A stretch of DNA of 64,000 bases from Austwickia chelonae NBRC 105200 (GTDB lineage: Bacteria; Actinomycetota; Actinomycetes; Actinomycetales; Dermatophilaceae). The stretch spans positions 310,001-374,000 of the forward strand of contig NZ_BAGZ01000008.1 of NCBI RefSeq assembly GCF_000298175.1, read 5' to 3'. The notes beneath the pieces were generated by a model. The model saw only the letters and a list, made by a program, of their open reading frames with translations. It was not told the DNA's origin and did no database searches. This document shows, one piece after another, positions 18,473-29,683 of the stretch; positions within the stretch are counted from its first letter, which is position 1, and every line of letters begins with the position of its first letter. Made by a program: the position numbers and the translations under genes.

Positions 18473-19828
18473 GTGACTGACTCTCATCCATCGCAGGCTG
18501 TCGGTTCCGCTGAAACCGCTGATGTCATCGTGGTCGGCGCCGGTCCGGGTGGCTCCGCGACCGCTGCCTATCTGGCGATGGCGGGCCTGGATGTCCTCCT
18601 GCTGGAGAAAGCACATTTTCCTCGAGACAAGATCTGCGGGGACGGGCTGACCCCGCGTGCGGTTCGTGAACTGGCCCAGCTGGGCGTGCCTACCGCCGAG
18701 GAGGACGGGTGGATCCGTAACAAGGGTCTGCGTATCGTCGGTGGCGGGCGGCGTTTCGAACTGGACTGGCCCGAGACCGACTACTTCCCGCCTTACGGGA
18801 TGGTCCGTAAGCGGCAGGAACTCGACGAGATTCTGGCCCGGTACGCCGCGGAACGGGGAGCGCGGCTCCTGGAAGGTGTCAATGTCCAGGAGGCGATCCG
18901 GGAGGAGTCCTCCGGCCGGATCCAGGGCGTGACCGCCAAGGTCATGGGCCGTGACGGAAGAGCCACCGGGGAAACCGTCTCCTTCCGTGCGCCGGTCGTG
19001 GTCGCGGCGGATGGGGTCTCCTCACGGCTGTCCATGGCGATGGGTCGTCCGAAGCGGGACGACCGGCCGATGGGTGTCGCGGTCCGGACCTATTACGAGT
19101 CGCCGGTGCGGACGAACGACGAGTACATGGAGTCGTGGCTGGAGCTGTGGGTCCCGGAGGACGAAGGTTCCCGTGGCCTCTCCGGCGCGGGCGCGGCAGG
19201 GAAGGACATCCTCTTGCCCGGGTACGGGTGGATCTTCGCCTGCGGCGACGGGACGGCCAATGTAGGCCTCGGGATGCTCGACACGTCGCCGGCCTTCGGA
19301 CGGGTCGACTATCGGGACGTCATGCGTCGTTGGGTGGCCACTCTCCCGGCGGAATGGTCTTTCACCGAGGAGACCGCGGTCCAGCCGATCCGGGGCGCGG
19401 CTCTGCCGATGGCGTTCAACCGCCAGCCGCTGTATGCAGACGGGCTGTTGTTGGTGGGTGACGCCGGAGGGATGGTCAACCCGTTCAACGGGGAGGGCAT
19501 CGACTATGCGATGGAGGCCGGAAGAACTGCTGCGGAGATCATCGTGCAGGCGATGGCCCGGGCTGATGACGCCGGCCGGGAGCGTGTGCTCATGTCGTAC
19601 AACTCGGTGATGAAAGAACACCTCGGAGGTTATTACTCCTTGGGCCGGGGATTTGCGGCGCTCATCGGAAAACCTGAGGTCATGCGTTTGTGCGTGAAGT
19701 ACGGTTTGCCGATCACGCCGTTGATGAGAGTTCTTCTCAAGACGATGGCCAATCTGGCTCAACCACGAGGCGGAGGAATCGACGACAGGCTCATCACAGC
19801 CTTGTCGCGAATTGCTCCTTCGGCCTGA
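18473..19828 (+). CDS. menJ: geranylgeranyl-reductase-family FAD enzyme, probable menaquinone reductase MenJ
   Basis: A 451-residue flavoprotein. The FAD-binding Rossmann motif is VIVVGAGPGGSATAAYLAMAG near residues 17-37. KICGDGLTPRAVREL and the second FAD motif LLVGDAGGMVNPFNGEGIDY (near 327-346) mark the geranylgeranyl reductase family. In mycobacteria the relative MenJ saturates one isoprene unit of menaquinone. Position between menG and the nuo operon supports the same role here, as inference. GTG at 18473 has AAGGA 4 bases before it; an in-frame TTG at 18461 is less likely. Confidence 0.85.
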   Translation: MTDSHPSQAVGSAETADVIVVGAGPGGSATAAYLAMAGLDVLLLEKAHFPRDKICGDGLTPRAVRELAQLGVPTAEEDGWIRNKGLRIVGGGRRFELDWPETDYFPPYGMVRKRQELDEILARYAAERGARLLEGVNVQEAIREESSGRIQGVTAKVMGRDGRATGETVSFRAPVVVAADGVSSRLSMAMGRPKRDDRPMGVAVRTYYESPVRTNDEYMESWLELWVPEDEGSRGLSGAGAAGKDILLPGYGWIFACGDGTANVGLGMLDTSPAFGRVDYRDVMRRWVATLPAEWSFTEETAVQPIRGAALPMAFNRQPLYADGLLLVGDAGGMVNPFNGEGIDYAMEAGRTAAEIIVQAMARADDAGRERVLMSYNSVMKEHLGGYYSLGRGFAALIGKPEVMRLCVKYGLPITPLMRVLLKTMANLAQPRGGGIDDRLITALSRIAPSA

Positions 19829-19846
19829 GCTTCCTGTGTCATTCAC

Positions 19847-19852
19847 TAGGAT
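19847..19852 (+). promoter_or_regulatory. possible -10 of the nuo operon promoter
   Basis: TAGGAT lies in the 144-base gap between menJ and nuoA, about 120 bases before nuoA. The -35 is not convincing. It is the best hexamer in the gap and would give a long leader. Confidence 0.3.
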
Positions 19853-19972
19853 ATCTAGGGGGAGAACGCTGGAGTTCCTGCGCTCCGGTGCGATCGCCCT
19901 GCGAGAAACTGCAGACGAGACGGACAAGATGATTCACCGCCGCCACATCCACCGAAAGGGGAGCGCGTCGAG

Positions 19973-20335
19973 ATGACCAGCCCCTATCTTCCGATTCTGT
20001 TCTTCCTCGCGTGTGGCATCGGGTTCGCCGCCGCGTCGGTCCTGCTCTTCGATTTCGTCGGGCCCCGTCGCTACAACAAGGTGAAACTCGATGCCTACGA
20101 GTGCGGGATCCAGCCTTCACCGCATGCCGAGGCCGGGGGCCGTGTGCCCGTCAAGTACTACACCACGGCCATGCTCTTCATCATTTTCGACATCGAGTCG
20201 GTCTTCCTCTTCCCCTTTGCAGTGGCTTTCGACCGGTTGGGGCTGTTCGCTCTCGTGGAGATGGTGCTCTTCGTGCTGACGGTGTTCATCGCCTACGCCT
20301 ATGTGTGGCGTCGTGGCGGATTGGAGTGGGACTGA
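19973..20335 (+). CDS. nuoA: NADH-quinone oxidoreductase subunit A
   Basis: Small membrane subunit of proton-pumping complex I. The 120 residues form three transmembrane helices (about 6-28, 60-84, 88-110). The cytosolic loop contains the conserved YECGI motif, followed by [20 protein letters not shown] in the second helix with its conserved acidic residues. It is the first gene of a complete nuoA-N operon of 14 genes in the standard order. Separated from nuoB by one base. Confidence 0.97.
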   Translation: MTSPYLPILFFLACGIGFAAASVLLFDFVGPRRYNKVKLDAYECGIQPSPHAEAGGRVPVKYYTTAMLFIIFDIESVFLFPFAVAFDRLGLFALVEMVLFVLTVFIAYAYVWRRGGLEWD

Positions 20336-20336
20336 C

Positions 20337-20894
20337 ATGGTCGATATCGAGAAATATCCGCAAGGGGTCTACACGACCAAGGTCAGCGAGGCCATCGGGT
20401 TCCTCCTCAAGACCTCGATCTGGCCGGCAACCTTCGGCCTGGCCTGTTGTGCCATCGAGATGATGGCCTCGGGAACTCCCGACTACGACATCGCCCGGTT
20501 CGGCTCGGAGCGTTTCGCCGCGACCCCCCGCCAGGCGGACTGCATGATCGTCGCCGGTCGGGTCAGCCAGAAGTTCGCTCCTGTGGTCCGCCAGGTCTAC
20601 GACCAGATGGCCGAGCCGAAGTGGGTCATCTCCATGGGAGTCTGCGCGAGTTCCGGTGGGATGTTCAACAACTACGCGATCGTCCAGGGCGTCGACCACA
20701 TCGTCCCGGTCGACGTCTACCTGCCGGGGTGTCCGCCCCGGCCCGAGATGTTGCTGAATGCGCTCATCACCCTGCACGACCAGATGATGGCCACCCCGTA
20801 CACCCCCGGCCGCCGCCGTGAAGCGGCCCGGGCCGCGGAACAGGCTGCGATGTCGGCCACCCCGCTGGTGGAGCAGAAGGGTCTGTTGGCATGA
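20337..20894 (+). CDS. nuoB: NADH-quinone oxidoreductase subunit B
   Basis: Peripheral subunit that carries cluster N2, the last iron-sulfur centre before quinone. The 185 residues show [10 protein letters not shown] (tandem Cys near 38), [26 protein letters not shown] and [14 protein letters not shown], so all four N2 ligands are present. The C-terminal approx. 25 residues are Ala-rich. ATG at 20337 follows the nuoA stop by one base. This is the full-length copy, in contrast to the shorter paralogue at 41189. Confidence 0.97.
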   Translation: MVDIEKYPQGVYTTKVSEAIGFLLKTSIWPATFGLACCAIEMMASGTPDYDIARFGSERFAATPRQADCMIVAGRVSQKFAPVVRQVYDQMAEPKWVISMGVCASSGGMFNNYAIVQGVDHIVPVDVYLPGCPPRPEMLLNALITLHDQMMATPYTPGRRREAARAAEQAAMSATPLVEQKGLLA

Positions 20895-21640
20895 GCGATA
20901 AGAACACCGTGAAGTCGCAGACGGCTGCGGCGCAGGAGACCGGCGGGGCGAACCTGCCCACCGAGGCGACCCCCAACCCCGAGGCCCGGGGCGAACGTCG
21001 AGGAATGTTCGGCGCCACCAAAGGCGCGGACACGACCGGCTACGGAGGGCTCGTCAGCCCGATCCTCTTCCCCGGACAGGCCTCTCGTCCGTACGGAAGT
21101 TTCTTCGACGACGTGGCCGACCAGCTCGCACTGGCGTTGAAGGATGAGTCGACCTCCTACGAGGACGCCGTCGAGAAGGTCGTCGTCGACCGCGGGGAGA
21201 TGACGATCTTCGTCTCCCGGGAGGCGCTGCCCTCGGTCGCCCGCGTGCTGCGCGACGCACCTGCACTGCGTTTCGAGATCTGCAGCGGAGTCTCCGGAGT
21301 CCACTACCCGGCCGACACCGGACGGGAACTGCACGCCGTCTACCACTTCCTGTCGATCACCCACGGCAGCCGTCGTATCCGGATCGAGGTGACCTGCCCG
21401 GACAGCGATCCGCACATCCCCAGCATCGTCGACACCTACCCGTCGGTGACCTGGCACGAACGGGAGACCTGGGACTTCTTCGGCATCGTCTTCGACGACC
21501 ACCCGGCCTTGACCCGGATCCTGATGCCGGACGACTGGCCCGGCCACCCCCAGCGCAAGGACTACCCCCTCGGAGGGATCCCCGTGGAGTTCAAGGGCGC
21601 CACCGTGCCTGCCCCCGATCAGCGGAGGTCGTACAACTGA
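20891..21640 (+). CDS. nuoC: NADH-quinone oxidoreductase subunit C
   Basis: The 30-kDa peripheral-arm subunit that contacts NuoD and NuoB. The signature [22 protein letters not shown] lies near residues 183-205, then [18 protein letters not shown]. The 249-residue length includes an N-terminal extension of about 60 residues, hydrophilic and not conserved, as seen in other actinobacteria. It overlaps nuoB by 4 bases (ATGA) and nuoD by one base. Confidence 0.96.
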   Translation: MSDKNTVKSQTAAAQETGGANLPTEATPNPEARGERRGMFGATKGADTTGYGGLVSPILFPGQASRPYGSFFDDVADQLALALKDESTSYEDAVEKVVVDRGEMTIFVSREALPSVARVLRDAPALRFEICSGVSGVHYPADTGRELHAVYHFLSITHGSRRIRIEVTCPDSDPHIPSIVDTYPSVTWHERETWDFFGIVFDDHPALTRILMPDDWPGHPQRKDYPLGGIPVEFKGATVPAPDQRRSYN

Positions 21641-22995
21641 TGACCACGTCGAATGAGAAAGTACAGGCCACAGCAGGCGCCGGCACCGATGAGAGCCCTC
21701 GGGACCACCACCTGCACGCCGAGGGCGGTGACTGGGACTCGCTGGCAGCCGAGGCCATCGAACACTCCGACGAGCGCATCGTCGTCAACATGGGGCCGCA
21801 GCATCCCTCCACACACGGTGTTCTCCGGTTGATCCTGGAGCTCGACGCGGAGACCGTCACCGAGGCCCGCGTCGGGATCGGCTATCTGCACACCGGTATC
21901 GAGAAGACGATGGAGCACCGCACCTTCGTCCAGGGCGTGACCCTGTGCACTCGCATGGACTACCTGACACCGATGTTCCAGGAGACCGCCTACTGTCTGG
22001 CGGTCGAGCGTCTCCTCGGCATCGAGGACCAGATCCCCGAACGCGCCACACTGATCCGTGTCCTCATGATGGAATGCACCAGGATCTCCAGCCACCTGGT
22101 CTGCCTGGGCACCGGTGGGATGGAGCTCGGGGCCACCACCGTCATGACGATCGGTTTCCGGGAGAGAGAGCGGATCTTCCGGCTCATCGAAGCCACCACC
22201 GGGCTCCGGATGAACAACGGCTACATCCGCCCGGGCGGGGTCGCGAACGACCTGCCGAGCAACTGGAAAGCCATCATCGAGGACCAGTGGCCACTGCTCA
22301 AACAGGGTGTCAAGGAACTCGAGGCCCTCTGTCTGGAGAACCCGATCCTCAAGGGTCGGATGATGGACGTCGGTTACCTCGATCTCACCGGTTGCATGGC
22401 CTTGGGGGTCACCGGGCCGATCCTCAAATCAGCGGGAATGCCTTACGACCTTCGTAAGAATGCCCCTTACTGCGGTTACGAGACCTACGATTTCGAGGTC
22501 CCCACCTGGGACAGCGCCGATGCCTACGGGCGGATGAGAGTGCGTTTCCTGGAGATCTGGGAGTCGTTGAAGATCATCGACCAGGTGATCGAGCGCCTCG
22601 AGAAGTGCGAAGGCGAGCCGGTCATGGTCGCCGACAAGAAGATCGCCTGGCCTGCGCAGCTGGCCATCGGCCCGGACGGTCAGGGCAACAGCCTGGAGCA
22701 CATCAAGAAGATCATGGGCACCTCCATGGAAGCCTTGATCCATCACTTCAAGCTGGTCACCGAGGGCTTCCGGGTCCCGCCGGGGCAGGCCTACATCGCG
22801 GTCGAATCCCCCAAGGGAGAACTCGGTTGCCACCTGGTCTCCGACGGCGGCACCCGGCCCTACCGGGCTCATTTCCGTGACCCGGCATTCAACAACCTGC
22901 AGGCCGTCGCCGCGATGGTGGAGGGCGGCGCCGTCGCCGACACCGTCGTCGCCGTGGCCTCGATCGACCCCGTACTGGGAGGTGTGGACCGCTGA
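21640..22995 (+). CDS. nuoD: NADH-quinone oxidoreductase subunit D
   Basis: 49-kDa subunit that forms the quinone site with NuoB. In 451 residues: [19 protein letters not shown] (conserved His region) near 48-66, [37 protein letters not shown], and [15 protein letters not shown] with the hydrogenase-like fold. The C-terminus [11 protein letters not shown] is complete. It starts with a one-base overlap with nuoC (TGATG) and ends with the same overlap to nuoE, which implies translational coupling. Confidence 0.97.
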   Translation: MTTSNEKVQATAGAGTDESPRDHHLHAEGGDWDSLAAEAIEHSDERIVVNMGPQHPSTHGVLRLILELDAETVTEARVGIGYLHTGIEKTMEHRTFVQGVTLCTRMDYLTPMFQETAYCLAVERLLGIEDQIPERATLIRVLMMECTRISSHLVCLGTGGMELGATTVMTIGFRERERIFRLIEATTGLRMNNGYIRPGGVANDLPSNWKAIIEDQWPLLKQGVKELEALCLENPILKGRMMDVGYLDLTGCMALGVTGPILKSAGMPYDLRKNAPYCGYETYDFEVPTWDSADAYGRMRVRFLEIWESLKIIDQVIERLEKCEGEPVMVADKKIAWPAQLAIGPDGQGNSLEHIKKIMGTSMEALIHHFKLVTEGFRVPPGQAYIAVESPKGELGCHLVSDGGTRPYRAHFRDPAFNNLQAVAAMVEGGAVADTVVAVASIDPVLGGVDR

Positions 22996-23852
22996 TGTCG
23001 CACGGTGACAAGCCCAACTACGGCTCCCAGCCCAATGTCGCGACCGAACCGTATCCCGACGAGATCCTCGCGAAGCTGCGGATCGATGCAGCAGAGGTCG
23101 TCGGACGTTACCCGCAGAAGAGGTCCGCGCTTCTCCCGCTGCTGCACCTGGTGCAGAGCGTCGACGGTTACGTGAGCACTCGCGGCATCGAGTTCTGCGC
23201 CGAGACGGTCGAGCTGACCGCAGCCGAGGTCAGCGGGGTCGCGACCTTCTACACCCAGTACAAAAGGCACCCCAACGGGGACTACACCATCGGGGTCTGC
23301 ACCAACACGTTGTGCGCCGTCATGGGTGGTGACGCCATCTGGGACGCGGTCAGTGAGCATCTCGCGATCGGGCACGACGAGACGACCACCGACGGACGGA
23401 TCACCCTGGAACGGGTCGAGTGCAATGCCGGCTGCGATTACGCACCGGTGGTGATGGCCAACTGGGAGTTCTTCGACAACCAGACCCCCGAATCCGTGAT
23501 CCGGATGGTCGACGCCTTGCGTGAGGGCAAGGTGATCAGTCCCACGCGAGGTGCCGCGACCGTGGCCACCTTCAAGGAGGTCAGCCGGGTCCTGGCCGGT
23601 TTCCACGACGGACGGGCGGTCGAAGGCGACACCGCGGGGCCGGCGACGGTCCGTGGGCTGCGCCATGCGAAGGAGAAGGGATGGCACGTCCCCGCAGCGG
23701 CCGGCGAAGGGGCCGGTGCGACGGGCACGGCATATCCCGCCTCCTCCGTGCCCGGGCATCAGCCTGCACGGTCCACCGGAAGTCAGGACACCCCGTCGAA
23801 TGCTCCGGGTGAGAAGCCCGGTGCTTCCGGGAACGTCGGAAAGGCGAACTGA
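22995..23852 (+). CDS. nuoE: NADH-quinone oxidoreductase subunit E, with long C-terminal tail
   Basis: 24-kDa thioredoxin-like subunit of the NADH-oxidising module. The binuclear cluster ligands are visible in CTNTLCAVMGG and VECNAGCDYAPVVMANWEFF. The typical fold ends near residue 185. A further 100 residues are rich in Gly, Ala, Pro and Ser and look disordered, making this longer (285) than the usual 160-250. Both ends overlap neighbouring genes by one base. The tail is in the same frame without interruption, so it is not an artefact of a frameshift. Confidence 0.95.
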   Translation: MSHGDKPNYGSQPNVATEPYPDEILAKLRIDAAEVVGRYPQKRSALLPLLHLVQSVDGYVSTRGIEFCAETVELTAAEVSGVATFYTQYKRHPNGDYTIGVCTNTLCAVMGGDAIWDAVSEHLAIGHDETTTDGRITLERVECNAGCDYAPVVMANWEFFDNQTPESVIRMVDALREGKVISPTRGAATVATFKEVSRVLAGFHDGRAVEGDTAGPATVRGLRHAKEKGWHVPAAAGEGAGATGTAYPASSVPGHQPARSTGSQDTPSNAPGEKPGASGNVGKAN

Positions 23853-25162
23853 TGACCCAGCTGACTCCGTTGCTCTCCCAGTTCTGGGATGAGCCTAAGT
23901 CGTTCACCCTGGCGACCTACGAACGCCATGACGGGTACCGGGCACTGCGCAAAGCCCTCCGACTCGACCGGGCGGACCTCGTCCAGCAGGCGAAGGATTC
24001 CGGCCTGCGGGGGCGTGGCGGCGCCGGATTCCCCACCGGCATGAAATGGGGATTCCTGCCCCCCGACGACGGGAACCCCCGCTACCTCGTGGTCAATGCC
24101 GACGAATCCGAGCCGGGCACCTGCAAGGACGTCCCGCTCATGTTCAATGCCCCGCATTTCCTGATCGAGGGCATGATCATCACCAGCTACGCCATCAGGT
24201 GCAATCACGCCTTCATCTACCTGCGTGGCGAGGTCGTCCACGTCTACCGGCGGCTCCTCCACGCCGTTCAGGAGGCCTATGCCGCCGGATACCTGGGCAA
24301 GGACATCATGGGGAGCGGGTTCGACCTGGACATCACGGTGCACGCCGGTGCCGGGGCGTACATCTGCGGTGAGGAGACCGCGCTTCTGGACTCGCTCGAG
24401 GGTCGTCGGGGGCAGCCCCGACTGAAACCGCCGTTCCCCGCGGTGGCCGGGCTGTACGCCCGTCCGACCGTGGTGAACAACGTGGAGACGATCTCGCAGG
24501 TCGCGCCGATCTTCTTGCACGGGGCGGACTGGTTCGCCTCCTTGGGCACCGAGAAGTCCAAGGGGGTCGGACTGTTCAGTTTGTCCGGCCACGTGGAGCG
24601 TCCCGGCCAGTACGAGGCTCCTTACGGGGTCACCATGCGTGAGCTCCTCGAGATGGCCGGTGGCGTCCGGAAGGGGCACACGCTGAAGTTCTGGACCCCG
24701 GGCGGATCCAGTACGCCACTGTTCACCGAGGAACATCTGGACGTCCCACTCGACTACGAGTCGGTGGCAGCTGCTGGGTCGATGCTCGGTACGCGTGCCC
24801 TGCAGGTCTTCGATGAGACGGTCTCGGTGGTGCGGGCGGTGTCGCGGTGGATCGAGTTCTACGCCCATGAGTCCTGCGGTAAATGCACCCCTTGCCGTGA
24901 GGGCAACTGGTGGATGCGTCAGGTCCTGCAACGTCTTGTGGACGGTCGAGGCCAGGAAGGCGATGTCGACAAACTGCTCGACGTGTCGGGCCAGATCATG
25001 GGCCGCTCGTTCTGTGCCCTCGGCGACGCGGCCGCGACCCCGGTGCAGTCCGGGATCAAACATTTCCGTGAAGAGTTCGAGCAGGGATATCACACCCCGG
25101 CCCATGTGCTCTTCCCGCCGGAGGCGTCCACCTTGTTCGCGAAGGAGAGCGTGACCCGATGA
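23852..25162 (+). CDS. nuoF: NADH-quinone oxidoreductase subunit F
   Basis: NADH-binding flavoprotein, the entry point of electrons into complex I. Signatures in 436 residues: [20 protein letters not shown] (NADH loop, near 50-69), [14 protein letters not shown] (FMN), [15 protein letters not shown], and the N3 cluster motif [16 protein letters not shown] near 345. Full length. It overlaps nuoE by one base and nuoG by 4 bases. Confidence 0.97.
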   Translation: MTQLTPLLSQFWDEPKSFTLATYERHDGYRALRKALRLDRADLVQQAKDSGLRGRGGAGFPTGMKWGFLPPDDGNPRYLVVNADESEPGTCKDVPLMFNAPHFLIEGMIITSYAIRCNHAFIYLRGEVVHVYRRLLHAVQEAYAAGYLGKDIMGSGFDLDITVHAGAGAYICGEETALLDSLEGRRGQPRLKPPFPAVAGLYARPTVVNNVETISQVAPIFLHGADWFASLGTEKSKGVGLFSLSGHVERPGQYEAPYGVTMRELLEMAGGVRKGHTLKFWTPGGSSTPLFTEEHLDVPLDYESVAAAGSMLGTRALQVFDETVSVVRAVSRWIEFYAHESCGKCTPCREGNWWMRQVLQRLVDGRGQEGDVDKLLDVSGQIMGRSFCALGDAAATPVQSGIKHFREEFEQGYHTPAHVLFPPEASTLFAKESVTR

Positions 25163-27630
25163 CGGTCCAGAAGAGTCCGAGCTCCGGCGGCGTGGGCAGC
25201 GTCCACGTGGAGCCCCCTGTGGAGATGGTCACCCTGACCATCGACGGCGTCCCGGTGTCGGTGCCGAAGGGGTCGCTGGTCATCCGAGCTGCCGAAAAAC
25301 TCGGCGTTGAGATCCCCCGTTTCTGTGATCATCCTCTGCTCGACCCGGTAGGAGCCTGTCGACAGTGTCTGGTCGACGTTGCGACGGCAGGCCCGGACGG
25401 TTCGCTGCGCAAGATGCCCAAACCTCAGGCTGCTTGTACCACGACGGTCTCCGAGGGGATGAGCGTGGAGACCCAGCACACCTCCGAGACGGCCGACAAG
25501 GCCCAGAAGGGTGTCCTGGAATTCCTGCTCATCAACCACCCGCTGGACTGCCCGGTGTGTGACAAGGGTGGCGAATGCCCTCTGCAGAACCAGGCGTTGT
25601 CCCATGGACACGCGGTGAGCCGGTTCGACGACGTCAAACGCACCTTCACCAAGCCGATCAACGTCTCCACCCAGGTACTGCTCGACCGGGAACGGTGCGT
25701 GCTCTGCCAACGGTGCACCCGATTCTCCGACCAGATCGCCGGTGACCCTTTCATCGCGCTGGTCGAACGGGGTGCCCAACAACAGATCGGCATTTACCAG
25801 GAAGATCCCTTCGAGAGCTACTTCTCGGGGAACACCGTGCAGATCTGCCCGGTGGGTGCACTGACCGGAGCGGCTTACCGGTTCCGCTCCCGACCGTTCG
25901 ACCTGGTCTCTACACCGAGCGCCTGTGAGCACTGCGCCGGCGGATGCGGGCTGCGGGTCGACCACCGTCGGGGCACGGTCCTGCGGCGGATGGCGACCAA
26001 CAACCCGGAGGTCAACGAGGAGTGGAACTGCGACAAGGGTCGCTGGGCGTTCACCTACGCCACCCAGCCCAACCGGGTTCCTACTCCGATGATCAGGGAG
26101 AACGGCGAGCTGCGACCTGCCAGCTGGCCGGAAGCCCTGGCTTTCGCCGCGGACGGCTTGGCCAAGGCGAAGAAGAACGGGGGAGTGGGTGTTCTCACCG
26201 GAGGACGGCTGTCCGTCGAGGATTCTTATGCCTACAGCAAGTTCGCCCGTACGGTGCTCGAAACGAATGACATCGACTTCCGGGCCCGCCCCCACTCCGG
26301 GGAGGAAGCCTCTTTCCTCGCGGCCTGCGTGGCCGGTTCCGACGCCGTCACAGGTGTGACCTATGCCGACCTCGAACAGGCCAGTGCGGTCTTTCTCGTA
26401 GGCCTGGAGCCGGAGGAAGAGTCGCCCATGGTCTTCCTGCGTCTGCGGAAGGCGTGGCGGAAGAAGGGAACGCCGATCTTCGGGATCGCGCCCTTTGCGA
26501 CCCGGGGGTTGAGCAAGCTGGGCGGCACTCTCATCCCGGCGGCGCCCGGCACCGAGACTGAGCTGCTGCATGCGTTGCGGGAGAAACGTCCTGAGCTGAG
26601 CGAAGCCGGTCATGCTCTCGGCGAAGGAGCAGTTCTGCTCGTCGGTGAGCGTCTTGCCGGGGTGCCCGGAGCGCTCTCGGCAGCTACTGTGCTGGCGCAG
26701 TCCTGCGGGGCGAAGCTGGCCTGGATCCCGCGTCGTGCGGGGGAGCGGGGCGCTCTCGAGGCAGGTTGCCTTCCTGATCTGCTCCCAGGTGGTCGGCCGC
26801 TGCGGGACAACACTGCCCGGGCCGAACTGCAGAAGCTGTGGGAGGTCGACGAAGTGCCGTCGGCCACGGGCCGCGATGCCGGTTCGATGATGACGGCGGC
26901 GGCAGTCGGCCAACTCGGTGGTCTGGTCGTCGGCGCCGTGGAGATCAGTGACCTTCCTGATCAGGGCACAGTGTCCGAAGCTTTGCAACGGGCTTTCGTG
27001 GTCTCCTTGGAGATCCGGGACAGCCTGGCCACGGAGTCCGCCGACGTCGTTCTTCCGGTCGCCCCGGTCGCAGAGAAGACCGGCGCCTTCCTCAACTGGG
27101 AAGGCAGGGTTGTCCCCTTCACCGCGGCCTTGAACTCCAACGCGATGGCGGACTACCGGGTTCTCGACCTGCTCGCAGCCGAGATGGGCGGCTACCTCGG
27201 CACCCGATCGGTAGAGCAGATCCGGGCCGAGCTCGACAGCCTTCCCGTATGGTCCGGACGTCGTCAGGCACCGCCGACCGCCGATCCCCAGCCCGTGCCT
27301 TCACTGGCTGTGGGACAGGCGGTACTGGCGACCTGGCACCAGCTGCTGGACGCGGGCCGGATGCAGGACGGCGAGCCTTATCTGGCCGGGACGGCGCCGC
27401 TGGCGGTAGTCCGGTTGTCAGCGGCCACCGCCGCAGCGCTGGACATCGTGGACGGCATGGCCGTGACCGTCTCCACGATGAGGGGATCGATCACCCTCCC
27501 GGCGCAGATCACACCGATGGTGGACCACGTCGTGTGGCTGCCGACGAATTCTGCGGGGTCCCGTGTCCGCGCCATTCTCGGCGCGGATGCCGGCGACGTC
27601 GTGACTGTCACGAAGGGTGGTGCGGCGTGA
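25159..27630 (+). CDS. nuoG: NADH-quinone oxidoreductase subunit G
   Basis: Largest subunit of the electron-input arm, 823 residues. The N-terminal ferredoxin domain holds a 2Fe-2S set ([20 protein letters not shown]). It is followed by the His/Cys-ligated 4Fe-4S motif [16 protein letters not shown], then [14 protein letters not shown], and [14 protein letters not shown] heading the molybdopterin-oxidoreductase-like domain. The C-terminal third reads like a degraded molybdopterin domain without obvious cofactor role, as is usual. GTG-type overlap couples it to nuoH. Confidence 0.96.
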   Translation: MTVQKSPSSGGVGSVHVEPPVEMVTLTIDGVPVSVPKGSLVIRAAEKLGVEIPRFCDHPLLDPVGACRQCLVDVATAGPDGSLRKMPKPQAACTTTVSEGMSVETQHTSETADKAQKGVLEFLLINHPLDCPVCDKGGECPLQNQALSHGHAVSRFDDVKRTFTKPINVSTQVLLDRERCVLCQRCTRFSDQIAGDPFIALVERGAQQQIGIYQEDPFESYFSGNTVQICPVGALTGAAYRFRSRPFDLVSTPSACEHCAGGCGLRVDHRRGTVLRRMATNNPEVNEEWNCDKGRWAFTYATQPNRVPTPMIRENGELRPASWPEALAFAADGLAKAKKNGGVGVLTGGRLSVEDSYAYSKFARTVLETNDIDFRARPHSGEEASFLAACVAGSDAVTGVTYADLEQASAVFLVGLEPEEESPMVFLRLRKAWRKKGTPIFGIAPFATRGLSKLGGTLIPAAPGTETELLHALREKRPELSEAGHALGEGAVLLVGERLAGVPGALSAATVLAQSCGAKLAWIPRRAGERGALEAGCLPDLLPGGRPLRDNTARAELQKLWEVDEVPSATGRDAGSMMTAAAVGQLGGLVVGAVEISDLPDQGTVSEALQRAFVVSLEIRDSLATESADVVLPVAPVAEKTGAFLNWEGRVVPFTAALNSNAMADYRVLDLLAAEMGGYLGTRSVEQIRAELDSLPVWSGRRQAPPTADPQPVPSLAVGQAVLATWHQLLDAGRMQDGEPYLAGTAPLAVVRLSAATAAALDIVDGMAVTVSTMRGSITLPAQITPMVDHVVWLPTNSAGSRVRAILGADAGDVVTVTKGGAA

Positions 27631-29039
27631 ACGCGCTCATGGTCCTGCCGGGGAAGATCGAAGCCCCGGACTTCAGCCAGACCCCGTGGTGGCTGTCGCT
27701 GATCAAGGCGGTGTTGATTTTCGCCTATCTGATGATCCAGGTCGTCATCGTGATCTGGTTCGAACGCCGGGTCATCGGCCGGATGCAGCAGCGTCCCGGA
27801 CCTAACCGTTTCGGACCGTGGGGCATATTCCAGGAGATCGCGGACGCCTTCAAACTGATCTGGAAAGAGACTTTCATCCCCCGCCAGGCGGACAAGCTGA
27901 TGTACCTGGTGGCTCCGATCATCGCTGGGTCGGTGGCCTTCATCAGTTTCGGGATCATCCCGATGGGTGGAATGGTGGATGTCTTCGGATATCGGACGCC
28001 GTTGCAGCTCACGGATACACCGGTCTCGGCCCTGTTGGTGCTTGCCGCAGCAGGCGTGGGCGCTTATGGCATCGTCCTGGCCGGCTGGTCCTCCGGGTCG
28101 ACCTATCCGCTCCTGGGCGGGCTGCGGTCGACGGCGCAGGTCATCAGCTACGAGATTGCGATGGGTCTGTCCTTGGTGGCGGTCTTCCTCTACTCCGGGT
28201 CGATGACCTCGTGGCAGATCGTGGCAGCCCAGGACCGGCTGTGGTACATGTTCCCCCTGGCTGTGAGCTTCGTGGTGTACATCATCACGATGGTGGGGGA
28301 GACCAACCGTCTTCCTTTCGACCTCGCCGAGGGCGAGGGCGAGCTGGTCGCCGGTTTCCACACCGAGTACTCCGGTATGCGGTTCGGCATGTTCTTCCTC
28401 GGTGAGTACGTGAACATGTTCACCGTCGCCGCCCTGGCCACGACCCTCTTCCTCGGTGGTTACCAGGCACCCTTCGGTCTGCACTACATCGCCGACGGGC
28501 AGTTCAGCGCCGGATGGTGGGGTCTGTTGTGGTTCACCGCGAAGCTGTGGGTGTTCATGTGGTTCTTCGTGTGGTTGCGGGGCACTCTGCCTCGCACCCG
28601 GTACGACCAGTTCATGAAGTTCGGGTGGAAGTTCCTGATCCCGGTGACTTTGTTCTGGGTGATCGCGGCCGCTTTCATCAAGGGTGCGCAGATCGGCTTC
28701 CTCGGCAATGTCTTCGTGGGACCTTTCAATGCATCGCTGATCGTCGTCCTGGTGGTGATCCTGGGCGTGTCCTTCCTGGCGATCATGGCCTGGGACCGGG
28801 CGATGACCGAACGGGATGTGGCCACGGTGGTCCCGTCCGAGATCGACCCCTTCGCCGGTGGCTATCCTGTGCCGCCGTTGCCGGGGCAGACCCTTCTCGA
28901 GCCGACCGCAGAGAATCCCGGCACCGCACGGCCGACGGTGTCGGCTGCGGCTGCGGTGCCCACCGGATCCGGGGGTAAGTCCGTGGTTCTCGACAACGGC
29001 GAACCGGGCCGAGCCGAGCGTGAGGAGAACGACAAGTGA
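27627..29039 (+). CDS. nuoH: NADH-quinone oxidoreductase subunit H
   Basis: Membrane subunit at the junction of the two arms, forming part of the quinone tunnel. [60 protein letters not shown], and [22 protein letters not shown] are the standard NuoH motifs, in eight helices. The GTG at 27627 overlaps the nuoG stop by 4 bases and starts the conserved region. The protein is 470 residues because of a hydrophilic tail of about 80 residues after the last helix, common in actinobacteria. Confidence 0.96.
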   Translation: MNALMVLPGKIEAPDFSQTPWWLSLIKAVLIFAYLMIQVVIVIWFERRVIGRMQQRPGPNRFGPWGIFQEIADAFKLIWKETFIPRQADKLMYLVAPIIAGSVAFISFGIIPMGGMVDVFGYRTPLQLTDTPVSALLVLAAAGVGAYGIVLAGWSSGSTYPLLGGLRSTAQVISYEIAMGLSLVAVFLYSGSMTSWQIVAAQDRLWYMFPLAVSFVVYIITMVGETNRLPFDLAEGEGELVAGFHTEYSGMRFGMFFLGEYVNMFTVAALATTLFLGGYQAPFGLHYIADGQFSAGWWGLLWFTAKLWVFMWFFVWLRGTLPRTRYDQFMKFGWKFLIPVTLFWVIAAAFIKGAQIGFLGNVFVGPFNASLIVVLVVILGVSFLAIMAWDRAMTERDVATVVPSEIDPFAGGYPVPPLPGQTLLEPTAENPGTARPTVSAAAAVPTGSGGKSVVLDNGEPGRAEREENDK

Positions 29040-29683
29040 GCGAAGAGCGCAAGGAGAGCGCAGCGGAGAAACCTGGCGGTTTTTTCGCTGACATGTTCGC
29101 ACCGGTCGCGGGTTTCGGTGTCTCTTTCAAGACACAGTTCCGTAAGGTCGCGACCGTGGAGTACCCGGAGGTGAAGGCTCCGACTGCTCCGCGCTACCAC
29201 GGTCGTCACCAGCTGAACCGGCATCCGGACGGACTGGAGAAGTGCGTCGGGTGCGAGTTGTGTGCCTGGGCCTGCCCTGCAGACGCCATCTTCGTCGAAG
29301 GCGCGGACAACGACGACACTCCGATCGACCAGGGAGGGAAAGGACGTTTCTCACCGGGTGAGCGTTACGGTCGGGTCTATCAGATCAACTATCTGCGCTG
29401 TATCTTCTGCGGGTTGTGCATCGAGGCCTGCCCGACCAGGGCGTTGACGATGACGAACTTCTACGAGTTGGCCGACCATTCCCGGTCCGCCCTGATCTTC
29501 GAGAAGCATCAGCTGCTGGCGCCGCTCGGTGACGACATGGTCTCCCCGCCCCACCCGATGGTGGAGGGCTTGGAGGAACGTGACTACTACCAGGGCAAGG
29601 TCGACAAGGCCACCCCTGCACAGCGTGAGTACGTAGGTGCTCGTGACAAGGACGGGACCACGAAAGGTGGTGACCGGAAATGA
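29036..29683 (+). CDS. nuoI: NADH-quinone oxidoreductase subunit I
   Basis: Carries the two 4Fe-4S clusters N6a and N6b that lead to N2. The motifs are [16 protein letters not shown] and [16 protein letters not shown] in a 215-residue protein, with [15 protein letters not shown] before the first. The N-terminal helix binds the membrane arm. Overlaps of 4 bases join it to nuoH and nuoJ. This is the full-length copy; a reduced paralogue lies at 42087. Confidence 0.97.
   Translation: MSEERKESAAEKPGGFFADMFAPVAGFGVSFKTQFRKVATVEYPEVKAPTAPRYHGRHQLNRHPDGLEKCVGCELCAWACPADAIFVEGADNDDTPIDQGGKGRFSPGERYGRVYQINYLRCIFCGLCIEACPTRALTMTNFYELADHSRSALIFEKHQLLAPLGDDMVSPPHPMVEGLEERDYYQGKVDKATPAQREYVGARDKDGTTKGGDRK

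Noticed and set aside
25090-26988. 632-residue frame antisense to nuoG
   Set aside because: Antisense to a well-supported gene; composition and lack of motifs mark it as a shadow. The same applies to the long frames opposite glmS, nuoH, nuoL, nuoM, nuoN and pntA/pntB.
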